The notes below the pieces were generated by a model, which did not search any database, was not told where the DNA came from, and saw only the letters and a list, made by a program, of their open reading frames with translations. Positions 8,830 through 18,100 of a DNA stretch of 64,000 nucleotides are shown in pieces. The number at the start of each line of letters is the position of its first letter. Within the stretch, counting starts at the first letter, position 1. This stretch comes from Clostridia bacterium (GTDB lineage: Bacteria > Bacillota > Clostridia > Oscillospirales > Acutalibacteraceae), in NCBI GenBank assembly GCA_017621885.1, contig JAGASD010000033.1:27314-91313 (forward strand). Direction: 5' to 3'. Made by a program: the position numbers and the translations under genes.

Positions 8830-9009
8830 TTATAAAGCAGTTCTTTTATTCGAAAGCTTTGCTCTTCTCATTGCAATTTCCTCAGTCATTTTCTTATACT
8901 CTTTTTCAGAAATAGTATTCTGTTCGAAAAGATAACGATTAAAGTAATTCAACCAAAGATCTTCAGCAGTTCTCTTTTCAATATTATCATCAAGCAAAGC
9001 TTTCTTCAT
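8830..9009 (-). CDS. Small protein of recombinase-bearing elements (SHOCT-like)
   Basis: A 59-residue protein beginning MKKALLDDNIEKRTAEDLW. AGAGGTGA lies 5 bases before this ATG, which is why it is preferred to one 6 codons upstream. It has a helical region (LWLNYFNRYLFEQ) and then ISEKEYKKMTEEI, which resembles a SHOCT-type short helical hairpin. Such proteins often sit beside serine recombinases in Clostridia elements; the role is unknown. It would be co-directional with the recombinase and about 145 bp upstream of it. Confidence 0.65.
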   Translation of the reverse strand: MKKALLDDNIEKRTAEDLWLNYFNRYLFEQNTISEKEYKKMTEEIAMRRAKLSNKRTAL

Positions 9010-9249
9010 CAACTCACCTCTTTTCAACTAAAATTTTCTATTTATATTCTTAAATTATTTAACCAAAATATACCACTGAAATATAATACAGTGCGTTATG
9101 ACAAGATTTGTCATTCTCAAATAAATTTCTTCAAAAATTTTGCCCTTACCCACACCCTCCAGTAGTTCATTTTTTGAAGAGCTTTTTATTTTTTTAAAAA
9201 AACTGTAGATAATTAATGATTTATTTTCTAACAATTACCTTCTATAAAT

Positions 9250-9278
9250 GCTATAAAGCTTCTTAAAAGCTTTATAGC
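9250..9278. other. 12-bp perfect inverted repeat
   Basis: GCTATAAAGCTT and its complement, separated by 5 bases. There is no T-run on either side, so it is not a good terminator. It lies in the 400-bp non-coding stretch 9010-9415 between the small protein and the replication module, where a replication or regulator binding site is plausible. The rest of that stretch is AT-rich with no recognisable gene. Confidence 0.5.
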
Positions 9279-9352
9279 AAAATATTATTAATTAATATTA
9301 TTTTTATTATTATTCTTTATTTTTATTTACGTTTAATGTTTGACTAAAAGAT

Positions 9353-9389
9353 GTCCGGAAATCAAACGACTATGATATGATTTCCGGAC
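9353..9389 (-). terminator. Terminator of the replication-module operon
   Basis: A 12-bp perfect stem (GTCCGGAAATCA and complement, 13-nt loop), 27 bases after the stop of the winged-helix gene, leading into CATCTTTTAG on the minus strand. Confidence 0.65.
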
Positions 9390-9415
9390 TATACTCATCC
9401 AATATTTAAATACTA

Positions 9416-9850
9416 TTAAAAGCAAAAACCCGAGAATCCGGAGTAACTTTGTGTGTTAGATTCAGGTGCATCTTCATCATTGTAATGCTCATCGGTTTGA
9501 TTAGAATTACTAAGAAAATCAGAGTACAAATTATTCAGGTTTGTCGTATCAAATTTAAAATATCGTTTCTTGGGCATACCGTGATATTTAATTTTGATAA
9601 TACCGTACGCTTCAAGTTCTTTACAGGCAATTAACTGTTGATGCTTACTTAGACCTGTGTTGTTATACATATTTTCAACAGTACTGAAGAACCAACCACC
9701 TTTTTGCAATCCATTCTGTTCTTTCCAGTATGTATATTCCGAGTAAATTTCAGATAACATTATCGCCGTATTCAAATTGAACCTTCTAATAAACGGTCGT
9801 GGAACTCTGATAAAATCACTCTCAAACATTCTATCTAGTTTATTTTTCAT
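9416..9850 (-). CDS. Winged-helix replication-initiator-like protein
   Basis: A 144-residue protein. Residues about 15-110 follow the pattern of phage/plasmid replisome-organiser winged helices: an FIRRFNLNTAIMLSEI helix, a GGWFFSTVENM strand/turn, a TGLSKHQQLIACKEL recognition helix and a GIIKIKYHGMPKKRYFKF wing. The tail (about 115-144) is polar and disordered. It probably recognises DNA at an origin or recruits helicase; this is inferred from pattern and from the DUF669 gene in the same operon. It is the last gene of the minus-strand cluster 11650-9416. GGAGGTGA precedes the ATG. Confidence 0.6.
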   Translation of the reverse strand: MKNKLDRMFESDFIRVPRPFIRRFNLNTAIMLSEIYSEYTYWKEQNGLQKGGWFFSTVENMYNNTGLSKHQQLIACKELEAYGIIKIKYHGMPKKRYFKFDTTNLNNLYSDFLSNSNQTDEHYNDEDAPESNTQSYSGFSGFCF

Positions 9851-9946
9851 TCTATGTAATCACCTCCTTTCTTTGATGATTTGTACTTTAAAATAAGTGC
9901 TAAATTAAATGAAGAAAAAATTGATCTGTCATAGAAATATTCTAAA

Positions 9947-10654
9947 TCAACAATCGCACCACCATACACTTTCAGTATATTCAACCTCCTCAATTCCCTC
10001 GGTGTACATTATTCTTGCTAGGGTTGCTGCATTATACTTATTTTCATCACATATATTATTACAAACTATATTGATAACGGTTTCTCTATCCAAGTACTCA
10101 AAGAAGTACATTGGAATTTTTTTATTAAAATAACCATATTTATCATAAATCTCAGTGGTCACCATAGCAGTTGGATCTTTCTCGAGACAAGCTTCATTAA
10201 GCAGATTCCATACGGCATCAACATCCTTCTCATGCCAAGAGAAAACAAAAATAGAGCCTAAGATAACCGGCAATAGCTGTTTTAACTGATCAAGAGTCAA
10301 CTTGTTCATATATTCAAAAAGGCACTCTTTATCGTTATGAGTTTTATGGTATTTTAGGCGCTCTTCAAAATATACCGGGTCGAACAATTCTTTGATTACT
10401 TTTAGACATACATTGGTGAAAAGTTCAGACCTTGAGTTGGCATCTAGAGGGGTGATCTTAGTTTCTTGGTTAAGATAATCGTCTAGCCTTCTATAATGTT
10501 CGTCATCCGGTTTCTCATATTTTTCGGGATTTATATAGTAATGATAGTTATGAAATGCATTTTGAATATCTTGCCAATCTTCATTCTCAATACCCTCTAG
10601 TTCAAATACTTTCTTAATACTATTCGCTCTATCAATATCGTAAATATAAAACAT
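9947..10654 (-). CDS. Unknown acidic protein of the replication module
   Basis: A 235-residue protein, no family recognised. It is rich in acidic and aromatic residues and mostly helical by appearance, with a more hydrophobic central stretch (LDQLKQLLPVILGSIFVFSW, about 131-150) that is too short and isolated to be a clear membrane anchor. It ends in WWCDC. GGAAATAGG precedes the ATG. It sits between the DUF669 gene and the initiator-like gene with short gaps, so a role in replication or maintenance of the element is the best guess from context. Confidence 0.6.
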   Translation of the reverse strand: MFYIYDIDRANSIKKVFELEGIENEDWQDIQNAFHNYHYYINPEKYEKPDDEHYRRLDDYLNQETKITPLDANSRSELFTNVCLKVIKELFDPVYFEERLKYHKTHNDKECLFEYMNKLTLDQLKQLLPVILGSIFVFSWHEKDVDAVWNLLNEACLEKDPTAMVTTEIYDKYGYFNKKIPMYFFEYLDRETVINIVCNNICDENKYNAATLARIMYTEGIEEVEYTESVWWCDC

Positions 10655-10735
10655 AATTCCTATTTCCTTTCAAATTTGAATTTTAAATTGTTTTTATTGG
10701 GGCTATGTGTGATATATCCATAGCCCCAAGTTTCT

Positions 10736-11215
10736 TTAAAAAGTTTCCATGCTAAAACCGTTGAAATTTCTATGGGTAGTAGGGATAGTCGCAGGTGTTT
10801 TTACCTCAACGGGATTGGCTTGAGTTGTAGTAAATTTGCTCTGCTGACTACGACTAAGACAGAACAGAACATTCGCAGTTTTACTTCCATTATAAATGTT
10901 ATGTTTGACGCGAACCGCACCATCTCTTTCAATCCAGTTTTCAAAATGTGATAGGTCAAAATCACAAATATCAAACGAATCAAAGAACATTCCAAGACGC
11001 TGGTTTGTTTTTGCGGGTTCCGTGGGATCGAGAATCAAGTAGTACCAAAGTTTACTATTGTATCCGGGAACGTCAAGGGTGATTTCGAACCCCTCGCTAC
11101 CGGTACTAAATGTCTTCTCAATAACATTATTGATCCTTACCCGATGATCACCCTCGGGAATCAATTCAAAATTTCTTGCTGTGTAATCGCTAGCATTGTA
11201 AATCCAATTAGCCAT
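10736..11215 (-). CDS. DUF669-family phage-type protein (probable ssDNA-binding)
   Basis: A 159-residue protein. The N-terminal pattern FELIPEGDHRVRINNVI, then SEGFEITLDVPG and KLWYYLILDP, matches the DUF669 family found in phage replication/recombination modules, which is thought to bind single-stranded DNA. After residue about 115 the chain becomes Thr/Gln/Pro-rich and ends in hydrophobic FNGFSMETF, reminiscent of the disordered tail and tip of single-strand-binding proteins. It lies in a minus-strand operon with the initiator-like gene, which supports a replication role. Confidence 0.7.
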   Translation of the reverse strand: MANWIYNASDYTARNFELIPEGDHRVRINNVIEKTFSTGSEGFEITLDVPGYNSKLWYYLILDPTEPAKTNQRLGMFFDSFDICDFDLSHFENWIERDGAVRVKHNIYNGSKTANVLFCLSRSQQSKFTTTQANPVEVKTPATIPTTHRNFNGFSMETF

Positions 11216-11260
11216 AAATCAAAAATCCTTTCTGGTTTATAAATTTTTTCTTAAATTCTT

Positions 11261-11650
11261 TCACACTGTGCGGAGCACAGCGGAGGGAGAAATAAAATCT
11301 TTATTATTAGTAAAAACGTCTTTAGTGTTAACGACATATGTATTCAGGACATATCGATCATCATCGGTCTTGAACATAGTGGTTATTTTGTCGATATCTC
11401 TATCATCGTTAGCTTTGTGCTTATCAACAATGATTCCGATTACTCTAGACAAATTCAAGCACTTACTATCATCGCAAGTAGAATAATCATCGTTGCCAAC
11501 TTCAGTTAATATTGAAGAATACTTTGAGATTATTTCTTCGTTTGCATTCGTTAATCGATTCAAATTAAGATTGTGAATATAGAATATATATGCGTTGCCA
11601 ATTGTGTAATTTGAAAGCGAAAGTGCTGAATTATAATTTTCAAAAATCAT
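11261..11650 (-). CDS. Unknown protein, first gene of the replication module
   Basis: A 129-residue protein without a recognised family. It has a mixed alpha/beta look, Asp/Asn-rich stretches (DDYSTCDDSK, KANDDRDID) and no signal peptide or membrane segment. GAGG lies 11 bases before the ATG. As first gene of the minus-strand cluster, it lies across a 400-bp divergent intergenic region from the small serine recombinase, so its promoter should be there. Confidence 0.5.
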   Translation of the reverse strand: MIFENYNSALSLSNYTIGNAYIFYIHNLNLNRLTNANEEIISKYSSILTEVGNDDYSTCDDSKCLNLSRVIGIIVDKHKANDDRDIDKITTMFKTDDDRYVLNTYVVNTKDVFTNNKDFISPSAVLRTV

Positions 11651-11881
11651 CTTATTTACCTCATTTTTTTAGAATTTTTTAATATGTTCATTAGAACTTA
11701 CTTTTACAAATAAAAATGCTCATCTGAATAAATTTAAAAATATTAAAATATCATCTCCTTTTCATTTTTAAATTTAAAATTTAATCTTTTACATCACCAC
11801 CAAAAAGTTTCTAAGGTACTATACGGTAAAATTTTTCAAAATCTTGCATTTTCGATAAAAAATTTTTAAAAATAATAAAAC

Positions 11882-11928
11882 ATATAAAAGCAGCTCACAC
11901 TTTCAATTGGTGTGAGCTGCTTTTATAT
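11882..11928. other. 19-bp perfect inverted repeat in a divergent intergenic region
   Basis: Arms ATATAAAAGCAGCTCACAC and complement with a 9-nt loop. It looks like a bidirectional terminator, yet the genes on both sides point away from it, so no known transcript ends here. It lies in the 400-bp stretch 11651-12048. Options are a terminator of an unannotated small RNA, an attenuator, or a replication-origin hairpin. Confidence 0.75.
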
Positions 11929-12005
11929 TATAATTGTATAGAAAGTAAGTTAAAAAAAGTTGTATTAAAGGGGCTCCCGAAACAAGAAAAACACGACATA
12001 ATATA

Positions 12006-12039
12006 AGTATCGAAACTAAGTTTAGTTTGTTTCAATACT
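12006..12039. promoter_or_regulatory. Nested dyad upstream of the small serine recombinase
   Basis: An outer dyad (AGTAT-GAAAC / GTTTC-ATACT, one mismatch in each half) encloses a perfect AAACTAA-GT-TTAGTTT. It ends 10 bp before the GTG start. Another CGAAAC lies at 11978. The layout suits a resolvase binding site (res subsite) or an operator. Confidence 0.55.
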
Positions 12040-12048
12040 AAAAAGGGC

Positions 12049-12765
12049 GTGATTAATATAATTTATGGTTATTGCAGAGTAAGTACAAAGCATCAACGAA
12101 TCACACGGCAAGTCACCAATATTACAGAACTATATCCTGAGGCAACACTCATTAAAGAGTTCTACACCGGGACAACTCAGAACCGACCACTATGGGACAA
12201 GCTTATGAAACAAATACGTTCAGGTGATACTATTGTCTTTGATAGCGTATCGAGAATGTCTCGTAATGCAGACGAAGGCTTCAAGGATTATAAAACACTA
12301 TACAAAGCAGGTATCAGTCTGGTGTTCATTAACGAACCACTTATAAATACCTCTATCTTTGACTCTACTAAAAATAATCTTTTAGAAATATCCGTGACTA
12401 CCGGTAACACAGCGGTTGATGATTATTTCAAAGGCAACATCACATTAATAAATAACTTACTTATGTCTTTAGCAGAAGAACAAATAAAATCTGCCTTTCT
12501 TCAATCTGAAAAAGAAGTTACAGACTTACATACCCGAATCAGTCAAGGAATGAGAGAAAGCAAGAAAAACGGCAAGAACATAGGGCTCACAAAAGGAACA
12601 ACATTAGTAACCGAAAAATCTGTCAGATGCAAAGAGATAATAAAAAAGCATGCCCTCGATTTCGGAGGCACACTTAGTGATAAGGAGGTTATGACCCTTT
12701 GTAAGATTTCAAGAAACTCTTACTACAAGTACAAAAGGGAACTAAAGGAGGAAATGAACAAATAG
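12049..12765 (+). CDS. Small serine recombinase (resolvase/invertase)
   Basis: A 238-residue member of the resolvase/invertase family. Catalytic Ser in YGYCRVS (about residue 12), the conserved FDSVSRMSRN segment with its catalytic arginines, the long E-helix region and a C-terminal helix-turn-helix (LSDKEVMTLCKISRNSYYKYKREL). It could resolve dimers or invert a segment of the element, distinct from the large recombinase at the left end. The start is GTG, chosen because no ATG lies between AAAAGGG and the YGYCRVS motif; an ATT start one codon later is possible. It leads a plus-strand group of three genes, opposite to everything else in the element. Confidence 0.85.
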   Translation: MINIIYGYCRVSTKHQRITRQVTNITELYPEATLIKEFYTGTTQNRPLWDKLMKQIRSGDTIVFDSVSRMSRNADEGFKDYKTLYKAGISLVFINEPLINTSIFDSTKNNLLEISVTTGNTAVDDYFKGNITLINNLLMSLAEEQIKSAFLQSEKEVTDLHTRISQGMRESKKNGKNIGLTKGTTLVTEKSVRCKEIIKKHALDFGGTLSDKEVMTLCKISRNSYYKYKRELKEEMNK

Positions 12766-12822
12766 TTTTACAAAGCGATAAACAATCAATATTTTAACAA
12801 AATGAAATGGAGCGAAATAATT

Positions 12823-13005
12823 ATGGGATACTATGGACCACTTGAAACATGGAAGATTACATATCACCCTAAAAACATGAATGGTGGTATAATGGGTGTA
12901 GCTTTAGTGGAAGCTGATTGTAGGCAACAAGCTATGTACACTTTCCAACAAATGTATGCAGGTCAATACCATACTGTTGCCAAGTGCGAGAAGCTTATTA
13001 AATGA
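12823..13005 (+). CDS. Small protein of unknown function
   Basis: A 60-residue protein starting MGYYGPLETWKITYHP. It contains a short beta-rich start and an ADCRQQAMYTFQQMY helix. GGAG lies 11 bases before this ATG; an in-frame ATG at 12802 has a weaker site. No family recognised. It is 57 bases after the recombinase and 16 bases before the next gene, so the three are probably one transcript. Confidence 0.5.
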   Translation: MGYYGPLETWKITYHPKNMNGGIMGVALVEADCRQQAMYTFQQMYAGQYHTVAKCEKLIK

Positions 13006-13021
13006 AACACGGAGGGTTATT

Positions 13022-13357
13022 ATGAAAACAATAGAAACATTAACACGTGATTGGCATTCATTAACATGGAAAGTTATTGAATTTCAAAATCTCGATATTT
13101 CAGAACTACAAAAACTTTTCGATGAAACATATAAGATTATTGAATGTTACAGTACAGAATCTCTTGTTCCTAAAGAAATTAGTGGACTTCTACTTGAAAT
13201 GCACGATTTCAGTTGGTGGGTTAGCGATTTAGATGATACACCAATGCACACCCATTACCAAGAAATTGTTTCTTTAGTAAACTTACTTAATAAATACTTT
13301 TTAACGCGTGATGCTAACACTAACGAAATCGAGAGACTAATCAAAGAGCTGAAATAA
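13022..13357 (+). CDS. Helical protein of unknown function
   Basis: A 111-residue, apparently all-helical acidic protein (LQKLFDETYKIIECY; a longer helix through MHDFSWWVSDL; EIVSLVNLLNKYF). GGAGGG lies 6 bases before ATG, a good site. No family recognised and no export signal. It is the last gene of the plus-strand group and is followed by a bidirectional terminator. Confidence 0.6.
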   Translation: MKTIETLTRDWHSLTWKVIEFQNLDISELQKLFDETYKIIECYSTESLVPKEISGLLLEMHDFSWWVSDLDDTPMHTHYQEIVSLVNLLNKYFLTRDANTNEIERLIKELK

Positions 13358-13370
13358 ATATTTCTCACAA

Positions 13371-13403
13371 AAAAGATAGCAAGTTTCCATCTTGCTATCT
13401 TTT
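13371..13403. terminator. Bidirectional terminator between convergent genes
   Basis: Arms AAAAGATAGCAAG and CTTGCTATCTTTT with a 7-nt loop. It separates the plus-strand small genes from the minus-strand helicase operon and carries A and T runs on both sides. Confidence 0.85.
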
Positions 13404-13424
13404 TTCCATATTGATACTACTTCA

Positions 13425-15137
13425 TCATTTTAGTTCCTTATATTTCGAATTAAACAGAGTTGCAAAAGATTTCTCTATTTTTTTACCTTTTTTTGCGTTG
13501 TGTTTTTCAATGTAGTATTCACATTCTCTTTCACTCAAATTACATATCAAAGATAATTTGTACCTTGCTCGAGAAGATCCAACATACATTACCTGCTCGA
13601 CATTTTTATCAAATGTATCATTATTTAAATCCACCATAATAATTACATCTGCTTCTAACCCTTTATACTTTCGACAGGTTGTAAAAGGTATCTTTTTAGT
13701 TTTGTACAAATAGACTCCTGTTGAGCATTCATCTGAAATTATACTGCTTTGCTCAGTTTTACAGGTAAGGATTTGGATATCAGTATAATCTTCTGCCCAC
13801 ACCTTATCAATAATTGCATTAAGTGTCAATACGGTTTGGTTTACATCATCTGCAAAATACATTTCCGGAGAATCTCCAACAATGGCGCCATCAAATAATT
13901 TCGGCTTTTTATTCTCTCCAAGTAAGCGCAAAGATGTAGTAGCAATATTTTCAGTATTTCTACAATTTCTATATAGTGTTAATTTGCAATCAGATTCACC
14001 TATATAAGAAGGCAAAGATTCTGCTTGTACCATTTGATTCTTATCGTAGAAAAGATAGAATGTACCGTTTTTACCTTCATCTACAACATTTGCTTTTAGC
14101 AACTCAATTATTGAAATATCATTTAATCGCTCTTTGCCAAAATCTTGTCCTTCATCAATAATAATATGTTTATAAGGAAAAGTCTCTTCAAGATACATCT
14201 CTTCAAGTGTGTCTTTTAAACGATCATAATTTGGAGTAATGGTATCACATAATTTACAAGCCAATCCATCAATTGTATAAAATGATATGTTCGGATGACC
14301 ATAATTCTTTTGAAGATATTCTTTTAAGTAATAGTTATAACAAAGGAATAGTACAGATTCATCTTTTTCAGCATGACGTCTTGCTTTTTCGACTGCCATA
14401 ACAGTTTTGCCAGTCCCAGCCAATCCATTTATAACTGCGTTATCCTGCTCTTCAAGATAATTCAAAAGAGCAACTTGTTCCTTCAGCATTCTTTTGAATA
14501 CATAGCGCTGATTCTCTACCTTCAAATTAGCAATTGGAATCAAATCAAACGATGGTGCTAAAAACTTATTAATAAGCAGCTTAATATCTGTAGATGTGAG
14601 TTTAGTTTCCACTTTATTAGGAAGCTCAATATCAAATATTGACGAGATTTCTTCTTCGATATTATCAAATGAATCAGCTGTCAATGTGATTTTCATATCA
14701 CCTTCAGATGGTAGGCAAATCCGCCTCATATATTCTTTATCAATAGAGGGAAACCAAACTGCATGTAATAGTTTACAGCGACTTGTTAAATATCCATAGT
14801 CACTATTTTTAATATAGTCGCGCAATCGCCATTTTCCATTCTCTGCTTGACGATATGGACCTCCATGGCTCATTTCATCGCCGCTTGCATATTTCCACTT
14901 ATTACCTTCGAACTTAACCCTACCAGCTTTCGCTTCAATACACAAAATGCCTTTTTGAGGATGAAAAATGACAAAATCCGTCTCACTTGCATTAATAACA
15001 CCTTCATCTACATTAACAATCTTAAACGAATGAAAAACATAGTATTCTTCGGGCAAATCCTTGAGAACTTTGAACATAATTTCTTCTCTGCTTGCAGGGG
15101 TACACTCATAGGGAATATCTGGATACATTATAGCCAT
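13425..15137 (-). CDS. NERD nuclease-like domain fused to UvrD/Rep-like helicase
   Basis: A 570-residue protein. The N-terminal part (about 10-130) is a NERD domain with a PD-(D/E)XK-like core: Asp of ETDFVIFHPQKG and IEAKAG. From about 230 there is an SF1 helicase: Walker A GLAGTGKT (238-245), Walker B DEGQD (328-332), a TLYRNCRNT motif, and YKGLEADVIIMVD plus VGSSRARYKL near the end. Such fusions occur in defence islands and probably cut and unwind nucleic acid. AGAGGTG lies before the ATG and overlaps the stop of the upstream helicase gene, so translation is probably coupled and the two work together. Confidence 0.85.
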   Translation of the reverse strand: MAIMYPDIPYECTPASREEIMFKVLKDLPEEYYVFHSFKIVNVDEGVINASETDFVIFHPQKGILCIEAKAGRVKFEGNKWKYASGDEMSHGGPYRQAENGKWRLRDYIKNSDYGYLTSRCKLLHAVWFPSIDKEYMRRICLPSEGDMKITLTADSFDNIEEEISSIFDIELPNKVETKLTSTDIKLLINKFLAPSFDLIPIANLKVENQRYVFKRMLKEQVALLNYLEEQDNAVINGLAGTGKTVMAVEKARRHAEKDESVLFLCYNYYLKEYLQKNYGHPNISFYTIDGLACKLCDTITPNYDRLKDTLEEMYLEETFPYKHIIIDEGQDFGKERLNDISIIELLKANVVDEGKNGTFYLFYDKNQMVQAESLPSYIGESDCKLTLYRNCRNTENIATTSLRLLGENKKPKLFDGAIVGDSPEMYFADDVNQTVLTLNAIIDKVWAEDYTDIQILTCKTEQSSIISDECSTGVYLYKTKKIPFTTCRKYKGLEADVIIMVDLNNDTFDKNVEQVMYVGSSRARYKLSLICNLSERECEYYIEKHNAKKGKKIEKSFATLFNSKYKELK

Positions 15138-15141
15138 ATTA

Positions 15142-18100
15142 TTACACCTCTATTTTAGATATAAACTCATCAACATCAAAATCTTTATTCAAACAATAAC
15201 AAGTAAACTCTGTTGCTTTGGCCGTTTCGTAACTAGTTTCATTTTCTGTGAGGAAAAGAATAACTTTTTTCTCTTTCCAAATAAGGTCGGTATATATTTC
15301 TTCTCCGGTTTCAACTACTTTTATGGATTCTCCATACCACGGTTTTGAAATGTTTTGGGGACACTTTTCAAGTATAGTTTTTAAAATCCCCTCTTCCTCT
15401 TGGCTGCAGTCATCAATTAAGTTTGTCCATATTTCTTCTACAGAATCGGCGGTTTGATTTAGACCGTTATTACAAAAAGTAATCTGTAGTTTTTGAGATT
15501 CATCATCCTCTTGGAAAGGATTGATAATCTCATACACATTTTCATCTCTTGTAGTAGGCCATTCTTCATTCAAAGGTAAATCAAACATACGATAAAAGTC
15601 AATAGCGTAGTATCTTTTAAGAATATCGTGCTGCTTTTGATTGTAATAGTTTAACAAGCAACTATAACAAGCCGTATCAGCCAGTTCTTCACCACATACA
15701 CACGTATCAACAACTTTAAAACCCGCTTTCAACATTCCGGAAAGAACGTTCGGATTTTTTAGCTGTCTCACATAACCGGCTCCACCAGGTGTATTATCAA
15801 AAATAACAAAGCCAAAATTACCATTAGGATGATTGATATCTTTAAACCAATGCAAACAACCTGACAGTTCATTTCTTTCAATATCCAAATACCGACTTAA
15901 CCCCTCAAGCATTGAATAAAGAATAGTCCATGCTTCATCAGGTTTTAGAATGTTAAAGTCAATGAATTTCAGAATGGCTACATCTGTTTGGAATTCATGC
16001 CCTAATGAAAATCTTCTGAGCCTATCATTGTTGCAGTTATGACCATTGGGATTTTTGTGCGAATGCTGAATAAATCTATCTGTAATCTTATCGTCAACAA
16101 TGCCATACCCACAAGTTTCGCATACAAAGAAGTTTGATTCATTTATAACGGCTAGCGAATCCATTTTATTATTACCTATTACAACATTTACATCGCCGAC
16201 TGTGTATTTATGGAACGATATTTGTTCTTCGTTACCAATATAAGCCACAGAGCCTTTATACGTTCTTTCCGGTTTATTTAATCCAACTGGTTGCGGACCG
16301 GAATTATCCAATAAAAAGCCAAACTTTGGAATAATGTATTGTTGTGCTCGACCCGCTAGCAACGCTCCACATTGACGGCACTTTTTAACTTCGTGATATT
16401 GCTTTCTTGTTAAAGTGTTACACTCTTTACAAAAAGAATAGTTGTAGGTAGGCCATTCATAACCACTTAATCGTCTTATGTAACGACTTGTGTAAAGATT
16501 TCCATCTGCCACAACCTCAGAATCGGGCGCATACTCAGAAATTGCCGCGAATAAATCTCTGCTTAAACGCAACGACGAACCAGCCCCTGCTGTTGAGCTT
16601 TGCAATTCAACCGTATCAACAGGGAAACCGTATTTGGGTATTAAATTATTTTTTGACAGAAATTCTATTATGCGTTGATCTTTGATTGTGTTTATAGATT
16701 TTTGAATTTTTGCCGCATAATATAAAAGGTTTTGCTTTCCCTTATTATTTGCAGCTTCATCTATACTTTCTTTTAAGACTTTTTCCAAATCTTTTAAATC
16801 ATCATTGTATTTATCTACTACTATGTTACACAATCCTCTATTATCGGCATCATCATTGAACATTAAACTAATCCAACCAAAGTTCTCAACATCAAACACA
16901 CTCTTCAAATCAGAGGGGACGACATGTATGAGATATTCTTTAAGATCGCTCGGCACATCTTTTAGATAAGAGTATAATTCATCAAATCCGTTATTATCCA
17001 TAAATTCGCCGATAGTATCTTTATATAGATCAGGATGCAGCTTCCAGAAAAACGAGAAAGCAGAAGCAAAAATATGTCTTAAGACTATTTTATCGTTGCT
17101 CACATTAAAGAATGGCGGTTTTATTTTACCTTCTATCATTGCCGTGGGGTTTCTGTAATAGTTAAGGTCGTGAGAACTATTAGGACAGAAAGTAATAGCA
17201 TACGCTGCAGATTTAAGACTACGACCTGCACGACCTGCTCTTTGGGCATAGTTAGCCGGTGATGGCGGCATATTTCTCATAAACACCGTTTCAAGCGAAC
17301 CTACATCAACACCCATTTCAAATGTTGTAGAACAACTTAGCACATTGATTTTCTTATCTTTAAAACGTTTTTGATACTCATACGCAGTTGTGCTTGAAAG
17401 TTGAGCCGTATGTTCGTGTACAGACATGGGCACAGGGTTTAATGTTGTGTATATTAAATGATATATATTTTCTGATAAATTCTCGTCAAATGGTATTAAA
17501 TTACCACAGCAACCGGGTTTATCACAAATTTCCTTTATATTATATGGATAAACCGACTTGCATTCAGAACAACGATATAGTTGTTTAACATGTTTAACTA
17601 GTATTTTTCTACAGTTTAAACGATAGGCATGACGAGTTTTCAGAGGAACTAAAACAAGATATTCTTGCTGGACTAAGTATTCCCATATTGCATTCAACAA
17701 TTCCCTTGCCTCAGTCTCATTTCCATCTAACAATTTTGTTAGATATTTAAGCCTTTTATTTGTTTTGTTTTCTTCTGGACACCAACCTTTGATATAACTA
17801 TATCCTGCCGCAACACGGTCGTATCCTAATGCAAAACCAGATACAGAAAACTCCTCTTCATCTGCCTTAGTAAAAGCGATATCGGTAGCAATTGCTGCAT
17901 CACTCATCAAATCACGAACCAAAGTTTTAAAAATCTCCGTAATTTTTTCTGCCGAAAATCCAGCATATGGAACATCAATTTTCAAATCGACTTCAAAAAG
18001 AACATTACCCATTCGAAGAATAGAGTTTTTGGCCTTGGAGTTTGACATTTCTTTTATCAAAGAAATCCACGCTTTTTTTTGAAGTTCCTCGTTTGACAAA

